From the NCBI RefSeq assembly GCF_007741515.1, contig NZ_CP036263.1, positions 248,001-312,000 on the forward strand: a stretch of DNA of 64,000 nucleotides, in the 5' to 3' direction. A program made the position numbers and the translations under genes. The notes beneath the pieces were generated by a model. The model ran no database searches. It had not been told where the DNA came from and saw only the letters and a list, made by a program, of their open reading frames with translations. This DNA comes from Adhaeretor mobilis (GTDB lineage Bacteria; Planctomycetota; Planctomycetia; Pirellulales; Lacipirellulaceae). Positions 35,601-42,415 of this stretch are shown here, piece after piece; position 1 is the first letter of the stretch; every line of letters begins with the position of its first letter.

Positions 35601-36390
35601 GACTTGCGCGACCTACGCCTTGCAACTTGCCGGCTCTTCGCTTCCGTAACCAAGTGCCAAGGGCACAAGCCGTGCCGACCAGCCCGACTCCTAAGAACGC
35701 CGACGACTCGGGCACTGCGAGGACAATCGGGTTCGAGGTCGTTTGCCGCGACGTCACCACAACCGTGCCATCCAGCGACGCCAGCAGGGAGTTGGTAATC
35801 GGGGTGCTGTTCGGATCCTCGATAGGCAGTCGCGGTAAGGTCGTTTCGTCGTAAGCAGTTTCACCGTCAATTGCTGAGGTGTAGAAGACGAACGGTCCGT
35901 CGAGGGTTTCTTGCCTAGCAAAACCGCCCCACCCGATTCGGGTCGGTTTGACTATGCCTCCGATAACTCTGTCCTGCGCGTCAATCCCATCGCCCTCGAC
36001 GTCATAAACCCAGTCCATATTCTGGGCGGTATCATTCGAAATAAACGCGAAGTCGTTGGTGATCGAAACGGTGCCGCCAATCACGGGACCAAAATTATCA
36101 GCGACGTCATAGATGCCACCGTTTGCGTCGTAGGCGGACCAAATCAAAGGAATCTGCGGAAGGCTGGCAGGCACCCAGAATTCCGTTCCGTGTTGCGGCA
36201 ATTCCTTCCAGTTGTCGATGCGAAGCTTATTCGAGACCGTATCAACCACGCCCTCCCATAGCGGGCCGCCATTGGTTTCCGGGTTCGCAGAGCCCCTATC
36301 CCAATACTGAATTCCTACGAGGTCGGCGTGCAGCACGCTAGCATGCTGGATAGTTACTAAGCAGATGAGAGCCACTAGTGCCTGTTGCAT
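35581..36390 (-). CDS. Secreted protein with atypical PEP-CTERM tail
   Basis: The product of about 269 residues has a signal peptide (MQQALVALICLVTIQHASVLHA), a DUF-like body with many Asp, Trp and Gly, and a sorting-type tail VPESSAFLGVGLVGTACALG followed by LRKRR. The proline-glutamate-serine variant replaces the usual PEP. The chain continues 17 residues past the basic cluster, which is unusual because tags normally end there. The frame is open up to an ATG at 36489, but the signal peptide fits the ATG at 36390. The 3' end runs 20 bp into the convergent PEP-CTERM gene. Confidence 0.72.
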   Translation of the reverse strand: MQQALVALICLVTIQHASVLHADLVGIQYWDRGSANPETNGGPLWEGVVDTVSNKLRIDNWKELPQHGTEFWVPASLPQIPLIWSAYDANGGIYDVADNFGPVIGGTVSITNDFAFISNDTAQNMDWVYDVEGDGIDAQDRVIGGIVKPTRIGWGGFARQETLDGPFVFYTSAIDGETAYDETTLPRLPIEDPNSTPITNSLLASLDGTVVVTSRQTTSNPIVLAVPESSAFLGVGLVGTACALGTWLRKRRAGKLQGVGRASLNAAAC

Positions 36391-36943
36391 GCGAGTGTTG
36401 ATCAAGGTGCTGCGTTTCTTCTTGCGGGTATTGTGACCCACACACTTGGTAGTGCGGTTGAGACTGCGGATGGCCGTAGTGAGGGGCATTTACTTCGTCA
36501 CTACTGTTAGAGCATAAGTCTGCAGCTTAGATCCAAGAAAAGTAGTGGCCTAGCAAAAAGTTCTACTACCTCAGTCGATTTCACTCTGCAGAAATCACCC
36601 TGTCAAACACACCTAGCCTGCGCCTGGAATGCGGGCTGAGATGGAACTAACGTGCCCATGCAACCGCTTATCGACACAAGATGTTGATACTAAACACTTT
36701 GCGATGCAAGTGCACAACTTCCGGAGGGGCGGTTTTTCCTGAGGGGTGGCTTAGCACGCTGGAACTCGTCTTAGCTGATTGTAATGCAAATTACTTGCGG
36801 TGCCTCGCGTTTCGGGGTAGCATCCACGCTCTAGGTGCGGATCTGTGCATGCACAATCCGCGGCCTAATTCATTCATCGCTTATCATCAGTGGAGTTTCA
36901 CTCACCAGAGGAGTGTTTCTTCAGTTCACAATCGGAGGGGGCA
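36391..36943. other. Divergent intergenic region between two PEP-CTERM genes
   Basis: About 550 bp separate the minus-strand gene from the plus-strand gene at 36944. Promoters for both should lie here, but I cannot point to convincing elements. An open frame at 36681-36947 has no supporting features. Confidence 0.45.
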
Positions 36944-37780
36944 ATGATTCGGATTTCTCTAGTCTCACAATTTTCCAGTTCAGTTTCCGGCGTACTGTTT
37001 GCCGGCACAGTTCTATTAAGTCTCGCAAGTTCGCCTGCCAGCTCACAAGCTGCACCAGTGCCCTACGGCGACTTTTCCGCGACGACGGTCGATTACCTCG
37101 CCGTCACTGAAGAGACACTACTAACCACTTCCGGTAAGCCCGACGGTCTGTTCGGCGCGCCAACGGTTGCGGGCGACTCGCTCGATTTCGACCCCATTGG
37201 TTTTTCCGCCAGCTCCACGGGCGGTGGCCCCTCGGACATTTTGGATGTCCAGCTCAAATTCATGATTCAAGCGAAGGACGGCAACGTCATCGAAAGCATT
37301 TTTCTGAGCGAGGCAGGGGACACGACCTTGGATAACGGCTTCTCCAGCGACGATGCTCTCTCGCGAGTCACAGCCAATGTGTTTATTGACATCCTGGAAG
37401 TCGATGGTGTTGGTGTCGGTGGTATCAGCGTTATGGGAGACATGGAATTCACTCCCTCAGATGGTGACTACCAACTGAGCGTCGATAATCCGGGCGGCTC
37501 AAGTTACAACTCTGGCTGGAGCGGCAAGTTCTTCCGTGAGTTCGGCCCGATCTTGGCCGACAACGGCCTGACCGGCAAGGTCACGAAAATCTCGGTGGCC
37601 TTGGACAACACATTAACGGCCACTTCGGCTTCCGGATCGACCGCCTTCATCGCCAAGAAGGACTCCGATGGCGTGGTCATCACCACCAATCCCGATAAGA
37701 ACGAAGTCCCCGAGCCAACCTCCCTCGTACTGGCTCTAGGCGGCCTACTGGCCTTGGCCGGCGCCCGTCGTCGTAGCTAA
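36944..37780 (+). CDS. Secreted PEP-CTERM protein
   Basis: The product of about 278 residues starts at ATG 36944 with a strong ribosome site (GGAGGGGG, 5 bp upstream of the start). A signal peptide ends near ASSQAAP. The body is rich in Asp, Gly and Ser (for example GGGPSDILDVQLKF) and may be a beta-sandwich. It ends with the canonical tag EVPEPTSLVLALGGLLALAG and ARRRS. It is a likely exosortase substrate of unknown function. A strong terminator follows 55 bp downstream, so it is transcribed as its own unit. Confidence 0.88.
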   Translation: MIRISLVSQFSSSVSGVLFAGTVLLSLASSPASSQAAPVPYGDFSATTVDYLAVTEETLLTTSGKPDGLFGAPTVAGDSLDFDPIGFSASSTGGGPSDILDVQLKFMIQAKDGNVIESIFLSEAGDTTLDNGFSSDDALSRVTANVFIDILEVDGVGVGGISVMGDMEFTPSDGDYQLSVDNPGGSSYNSGWSGKFFREFGPILADNGLTGKVTKISVALDNTLTATSASGSTAFIAKKDSDGVVITTNPDKNEVPEPTSLVLALGGLLALAGARRRS

Positions 37781-37834
37781 CACGAATTGGGCTAAGACGA
37801 CTCGCCTCTCGGCGGGTAGACGGAAATCAGCAAA

Positions 37835-37868
37835 AACAGGTCGACTGCGGTCGGCCTGTTTTTTTTTT
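37835..37868 (+). terminator. Rho-independent terminator after the PEP-CTERM gene at 36944
   Basis: AACAGGTCGAC (37835-37845) pairs with GTCGGCCTGTT (37850-37860), with one G-U pair and a TGCG loop. A run of ten T ends at 37868. This is the clearest terminator in the window. Confidence 0.9.
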
Positions 37869-38238
37869 GCAGTAGCGCGGCCATCCTGGCCGAGTTGTGG
37901 GATGGTACGGAATTCCAACCCATTCTGCGCTGGTCGGACAAGACCGCAATGAAGCTCGCCAAGGCTCAAGCGATCCTCTCTCTTAAGGACGTGCCCCGGC
38001 TATCCTAAGTGATTACTCCGCAGAAGCTTAAGAACCGAGGAGAGCCCGACTAGGTAGTTCCCGCAGCGGCGCCGCCAGAAATTCGAGCCAGATTAAGGAG
38101 CCGTTAATATTCGCGCAATCGCTAGAATTTGGTTGCTTGTCGCGTGGGGCATCGGATAGACTGGGCAGAAGTAGGCGGCCTAACCAATGAGTCACAACTG
38201 GGGCTCACCACTGGCTTTTTAGCGTAAGAGGTTGATTG
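37869..38238. other. Intergenic region before the next PEP-CTERM gene
   Basis: About 370 bp without a supported gene. It should contain the promoter of the gene at 38239, but no standard promoter was recognised. Confidence 0.4.
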
Positions 38239-38967
38239 ATGAGATTATTTACTTTGGGTTTCGTCATTTACTGCACTGCGATTTCCAGTGCCTCAGCAGT
38301 CCTCGTTTCGGGTAGTGCATCCGATGATTCTGCAACAGTCAATGGTGGTGGCTTTGGATCGACCCCAGCCTCTGATTACTTAGGAGTTGTTACTAATTTG
38401 AGCCCTTTGCAGATCAACGGTGACTCACAAACAGTCTCAAGCTCATTTAGCCCAGTCGTTGGAGACGTAATAGGTAGGGATTTGGCCAGTACTGGTATTA
38501 ACTTTACTGGTGATACAATCACCTGGACTGTTAGCCTCCCTGGTGTCGGGGGTGATTTCGTCCCTGGTACGTTCGATGTGACTGCAAATTTTTCAACTAG
38601 CTTAGACTTTGACGGGAACGCTTTTAGCGGAACTCAACCAAACGCATTGAACTTTGATCTATCTTTCGATGGAAGCAGCCAGGATGTATTTCAGGCGCAA
38701 TCAGGAATCCACACTTCGGCTACTCTTAGTGTCACATCTTTCGGTGGAGCTCCAGTCACGGAAGTCGTAGTCTCAGCAGGCTTCCCAGCCGGAAATTCTT
38801 TCGATGCAGGATCTGAGCAGTTTCGTATATTTTCTGATTCGCTCTCTGTAACATATTCTTTTGAGACTGCTGCCGTACCCGAACCCTCAGCCTTCCTCTT
38901 CGGCGGACTCGTCTGCGGCGTGTTGGGAGTTACCAACTTCCGTAAGCGTAAGACTGCTGAAGTGTGA
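38239..38967 (+). CDS. Secreted PEP-CTERM protein
   Basis: The product of about 242 residues begins with a signal peptide (MRLFTLGFVIYCTAISSASA). It has a Ser/Thr/Gly/Asp-rich body and ends with VPEPSAFLFGGLVCGVLG and FRKRK. This tag differs by one residue over 18 from the tag of the gene at 34764, although the bodies look unrelated. The ATG at 38239 is preferred over the TTG one codon earlier. A terminator follows at 39007. It is a probable exosortase substrate; the function is unknown. Confidence 0.87.
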   Translation: MRLFTLGFVIYCTAISSASAVLVSGSASDDSATVNGGGFGSTPASDYLGVVTNLSPLQINGDSQTVSSSFSPVVGDVIGRDLASTGINFTGDTITWTVSLPGVGGDFVPGTFDVTANFSTSLDFDGNAFSGTQPNALNFDLSFDGSSQDVFQAQSGIHTSATLSVTSFGGAPVTEVVVSAGFPAGNSFDAGSEQFRIFSDSLSVTYSFETAAVPEPSAFLFGGLVCGVLGVTNFRKRKTAEV

Positions 38968-39006
38968 TCTGCCGTCGGCTCAAGCCGACCTATCAGCAAA
39001 CCCAAG

Positions 39007-39042
39007 AGCCGCGATCTGGCGCACCCAGCTCGCGGCTTTTTT
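39007..39042 (+). terminator. Rho-independent terminator after the PEP-CTERM gene at 38239
   Basis: AGCCGCGA (39007-39014) pairs with TCGCGGCT (39030-39037) over a 15-nt loop, followed by six T to 39042. It ends the monocistronic PEP-CTERM gene. Confidence 0.75.
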
Positions 39043-39102
39043 CGTGCGCAGCCGTAGGGGTTGTCGAGCTCCGCGAGGCGCTCTCACTGGTGTATCAATA
39101 CG

Positions 39103-39162
39103 AGCACGCAGCGCCAGCAAGTGAATGACGGGCCAATGATCCACTTGCTGGCGCCGCGTGCT
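39103..39162. repeat. Near-perfect 21-bp inverted repeat
   Basis: AGCACGCAGCGCCAGCAAGTG (39103-39123, split as two parts by one mismatch) pairs with 39142-39162 at 20 of 21 positions over an 18-nt loop. It has no T-tract on either strand. It lies between the convergent ends of two PEP-CTERM-type genes, so it may be a REP-like element or a structural transcript end. Confidence 0.7.
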
Positions 39163-39224
39163 TGTAGGTGCCTAGCAACACAGGTTGAGCCACTCGCCTC
39201 GCTCCACTCGGCACTATCCAGTGG

Positions 39225-40151
39225 TTACTGACCACCGCTGCGGCGTTTAATCGCTCCAACCAGCCCCAGCAGTAGTACCAACGCCGAGAACGCCAATCCC
39301 TGCGACGCTTCAGGCACCGCGGCCAAGATTTGCCCGCGATAGGCCGGCAGGTAGGCATCGCCGGAGGCGCGACGATCGTTGAAGGGCGAGTCGGGGTCGT
39401 CTGGATCGGGCTCGGTGATAAACGAGTGCGTGCCCAACAGCAGCATTTCCCCCATGCCACTGATCCAGAAACTGGGCCCGCCTGAGTCGCCACTTTGCAA
39501 GAACGTTTCGTCGGGGATGTGGTCGTCTGACTCTTCGTCAGCCCCTGTTAAGTCGCCAGCTGCAGAGTCGTCGAAATAGACCAGCGAGTCCGTCACTGCC
39601 GAGCCGAGCTCCACGTCTTCGTAAACATCGCTCACCAGATTGCGACCCACGCGAAAGCCGCTCGTGTTATCGGTGCCAAATTTTGTTCCTCGACCGACTT
39701 GATAGAACGGTTCGTCGGTATAGTCGCCGGGCAAGGCGATTGAATAGATGGCCACCAGGTGAGGGTCGACTGGCGCGTTGAGCGTTCCGACCCAAATGTC
39801 AGTGCCACCGATGCGCCCACCGCCGGTGACCGTTCGTATCGAGCTCAAACCGCTGGGATCATTGTCATGATGAAACACAACCGTGCCAGTGGCATGAGCG
39901 TGTGCAGCACTGATAAAGTGGGTCGTCGAAATCATCGTGGCCCAGTACCCATTAGTGCCGCGGGCGACGCCGGAGAAATCGAGCGCTGCACCACCCGTGA
40001 CCGCAGCCGAACCGATAAACAGCGAGCCGCCGCCAGCAAACCGTTCGTGCCGCGCGGTTTCCAGGCCATCCACCACCAAGTTGGCGCGACTTGCCGCTGA
40101 GAGCGCAAGCACAATGAGAGCCGAGCAGATCGCTAAAATTCTTCGTCGCAT
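39225..40151 (-). CDS. Trypsin-like serine protease with PEP-CTERM-type tail
   Basis: The product of about 308 residues has a signal peptide (residues 1-23, MRRRILAICSALIVLALSAA), the chymotrypsin-fold histidine motif ISAAHA with His84, and the serine motif GDSGGPSF with Ser223. The Asp of the triad is less clear; Asp129 is a candidate. It ends with a sorting-like tail VPEASQGLAFSALVLLLGLVG and IKRRSGG, a PEA variant of PEP. It is probably secreted and anchored by the exosortase, acting on envelope proteins. The ATG at 40151 fits the signal peptide; the frame is open to 40214. Confidence 0.83.
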   Translation of the reverse strand: MRRRILAICSALIVLALSAASRANLVVDGLETARHERFAGGGSLFIGSAAVTGGAALDFSGVARGTNGYWATMISTTHFISAAHAHATGTVVFHHDNDPSGLSSIRTVTGGGRIGGTDIWVGTLNAPVDPHLVAIYSIALPGDYTDEPFYQVGRGTKFGTDNTSGFRVGRNLVSDVYEDVELGSAVTDSLVYFDDSAAGDLTGADEESDDHIPDETFLQSGDSGGPSFWISGMGEMLLLGTHSFITEPDPDDPDSPFNDRRASGDAYLPAYRGQILAAVPEASQGLAFSALVLLLGLVGAIKRRSGGQ

Positions 40152-40591
40152 GGATGTTTCCCGAACTCGCAGCCAATTCAACGAAAGATTCCCTTTTGGG
40201 TCATCCTTCCGCACCTCAGTCTACCATCCGCCCAGCAGATTGACTTGTGGGGTAGGGTTTTACCGCAATGCGGTCTTGCCGTTCAGCCCAGGATTGGGGG
40301 TGCCACCGGCTACCCTGGCACACGGTTTTCCCCTGCGATGTCCCCCGTTGGCTGTGTCGGGCCTGCGATGGACTTATGGATATGTCTGGCCCTCTGGGTG
40401 TGGTCCGAGCTCTAATCCTGCGGTTGGTACTCCAGGGCTTCATACGCTGAATCACTCACCCAAAACGCCCTCTCACCAAACCGCCCCAATACGCTATAAT
40501 TGCGATCACGGCGGGAGCACTTCGACCTAGCATGTCTCCCCCCTATCACCAAATCCCTCTCTCCCTAATTACCTAACTCCTTACGCACGCA
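40152..40591. other. Divergent intergenic region between the protease and sdhB
   Basis: About 440 bp with no supported gene. Promoters for both flanking genes are expected here. I see no repeat or riboswitch-like pattern that I can defend. Confidence 0.45.
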
Positions 40592-41440
40592 ATGATTGCA
40601 CCAGCCGGAACACCGCAGATCAACTCGTTTGAGGTTCGTATCCTTCGCCAAGAAGACCCAGAGTCTCCGAGCCACTGGGAACGGCACACCGTCACGTACG
40701 AGCCAAATCTCAACGTGATTAGCGTGCTGATGAAGATTGCTGCCCAGTGTACGACCAGCGATGGCGATTCCACCACGCCGGTAGCCTGGGATTGCAACTG
40801 TCTGGAGGAAGTTTGCGGTGCTTGCACCATGCTGGTCAACGGCCAGACGCGGCAATCGTGCTCTGCACTGGTCGATAGCCTGCTGGCGGAAAACCCCGAC
40901 TCGATCGAACTACGCCCCATGAGCAAGTTCCCCGTGGTACGCGACTTGATGGTCGATCGCGGGCGCATGTTCCAAGCCCTGGAACGCGTAAACGCTTGGG
41001 TCGATGTCGATGATTACTACGACCGCGGTGGCGGACCGAAGGAATCACAAGCTTCGCAGAGCATACGCTACCCGCTCTCTGAATGCATGACCTGCGGCTG
41101 CTGCGTGGAGGCTTGCCCCCAATACACGAAGATAGAAGTTTCTCGCCGTCATGGGGAAACTGACGAGCAGTTAAAGGCTCGGCAAGATGCCGCGTACGAA
41201 GAAGGCTTCGTCGGTGCCGCGGCCATTAGCCAGGCGATGCTCTTTAACGAGCATCCCACCGGTGCCATGAATGCCGGTACGCGTTTGGAAGCGCTGATGA
41301 GCCCGGGCGGCATCCAAGCTTGCGGCAACGCCCAAAACTGCGTTGCCGTGTGTCCCAAGGAAATCCCGCTCACCCGCAGCATCGCCCACGCTGGTCGACA
41401 AACCACGTTGCACATGGTGAAGAAGTGGTTTGACAAGTAA
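40592..41440 (+). CDS. sdhB: Succinate dehydrogenase/fumarate reductase iron-sulfur subunit
   Basis: The 282-residue protein has an N-terminal 2Fe-2S ferredoxin domain with NCLEEVCGACTMLVNG plus a further Cys in RQSCSALV. Its C-terminal domain has CMTCGCCVEACPQY and CGNAQNCVAVCPKEIPL for the 4Fe-4S and 3Fe-4S clusters. It passes electrons from the flavoprotein SdhA to quinone. SdhA and SdhC are usually directly upstream, but here the upstream neighbour is a divergent protease gene, so sdhB stands alone in this window. Length and motifs are complete. Confidence 0.92.
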   Translation: MIAPAGTPQINSFEVRILRQEDPESPSHWERHTVTYEPNLNVISVLMKIAAQCTTSDGDSTTPVAWDCNCLEEVCGACTMLVNGQTRQSCSALVDSLLAENPDSIELRPMSKFPVVRDLMVDRGRMFQALERVNAWVDVDDYYDRGGGPKESQASQSIRYPLSECMTCGCCVEACPQYTKIEVSRRHGETDEQLKARQDAAYEEGFVGAAAISQAMLFNEHPTGAMNAGTRLEALMSPGGIQACGNAQNCVAVCPKEIPLTRSIAHAGRQTTLHMVKKWFDK

Positions 41441-41886
41441 GCGTGAGGAATGTCGATCCGAGGCTTCGTAGGACTACTTTCCGAGAGTCCTAGCCCGCGA
41501 GCTATGCCTCGCCGGGAATTGACCTAGACACCGCCTTGCCGCTGGTGAGAAATACTATCTTCACATGAACTTCACATTCGGTAGAATGTGAAAGTTCGCA
41601 GGTGGGAAATAACTCTGGAGCGAGAAGTGGCTGCCCATCATCGCGAGCAACTGATTTGGGATTCTATTCTTTTCGCAGGCGACGGGGAAGTTGCCTAAGT
41701 AAGGAAGGCAGATCTCTCCCTGGCATGGCGGTGCCCAGCACTCTTCTTCTGACTAGGCTGGTCGTTGCTTTGTCTTCTGTCTTCGTAGTGAAGTCGTTTC
41801 GACCGCGCGTGGTCCCCGATGTACCCGGCCTTAAAGGCACCGGGTTCATATGCTCCGACGCGCGGGGCGATGTCGGAGTTCACCCG
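41441..41886 (+). promoter_or_regulatory. Structured leader between sdhB and the RRM protein gene
   Basis: No gene is supported here. A nested stem-loop lies at 41459-41511 (CGAGGC/GCCTCG outside, TAGGACT/AGTCCTA inside). A second hairpin at 41567-41597 pairs GAACTTCACATTC with GAATGTGAAAGTTC over a GGTA loop, with one bulge. The first may be the end of the sdhB transcript; the second lies in the likely 5' leader of the RNA-binding protein and could be an autoregulatory site. Function is inferred. Confidence 0.45.
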
Positions 41887-42147
41887 ATGAAATTGTATGT
41901 CGGAAACTTGTCTTACAATACGACCCAGGAAACACTCGAAGCAGCCTTCGCCGCTCACGGCGACGTAGGCGAAGTGGCGATCATCAACGATCGCGAAACG
42001 GGCCGCCCCCGTGGGTTTGCTTTCGTCACGATGACCAACGACGACCAAGCCCGTACGGCTTTGGAAGCCGTGAACGGCCTAGAGATCGACGGCCGCACCG
42101 TGACGGTTAACGAAGCGCGCCCGAAACCAGAACGCAGCAGACGGTAA
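41887..42147 (+). CDS. Small RRM-domain RNA-binding protein
   Basis: The 86-residue protein is a single RNA recognition motif. It has RNP2 as LYVGNL at residues 3-8 and RNP1 as RGFAFVTM at about residues 41-48, with a short basic tail. Bacterial RRM proteins of this size (for example the cyanobacterial Rbp family) bind RNA and are often cold-regulated. A GGAG ribosome site lies 8 bp before ATG 41887, so the longer upstream open frame is not used. A bidirectional terminator follows. Confidence 0.9.
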   Translation: MKLYVGNLSYNTTQETLEAAFAAHGDVGEVAIINDRETGRPRGFAFVTMTNDDQARTALEAVNGLEIDGRTVTVNEARPKPERSRR

Positions 42148-42334
42148 GAGTTGGTAGGCGGTGCTGGCAAATGGCTCGCCAGTGATGACAGCTCATCGGT
42201 TTGGTTTTTTTGACCAAAGCTGATTTGTCATTAACTGCGAATTGCACCAATGTCTGTTGGAGCGATAATCACAGACGCGGTGCCCGACTACAGGCAACTC
42301 GTGCTCTCGTTTGCTTCATGGTTCTCAAGTAGAA

Positions 42335-42398
42335 ACACCAAAGAAGAAACCTCGGCCGCTGGCGGGTAATGCTCAGCGACCGAGGTCTTTTTTGGTGT
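42335..42398. terminator. Bidirectional terminator between the RRM gene and EF-G
   Basis: ACCTCGGCCGCT (42349-42360) pairs with AGCGACCGAGGT (42375-42386) with one mismatch. A TTTTTT run follows on the plus strand and an A-rich flank serves the minus strand. Outer bases ACACCAAA/TTTGGTGT extend the stem. It lies between two convergent genes. Confidence 0.85.
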
Positions 42399-42415
42399 CC
42401 ACCTAAAACGTGGCC

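Noticed and set aside
40152-40591. Sigma-54 or riboswitch elements before sdhB and PEP-CTERM genes
   Set aside because: No GG-N10-GC promoter with proper flanks or conserved aptamer pattern could be confirmed by eye.
41602-41886. N-terminal extension of the RRM protein to 181 residues
   Set aside because: The added 95 residues have no family likeness, and the GGAG site directly before ATG 41887 supports the short form.
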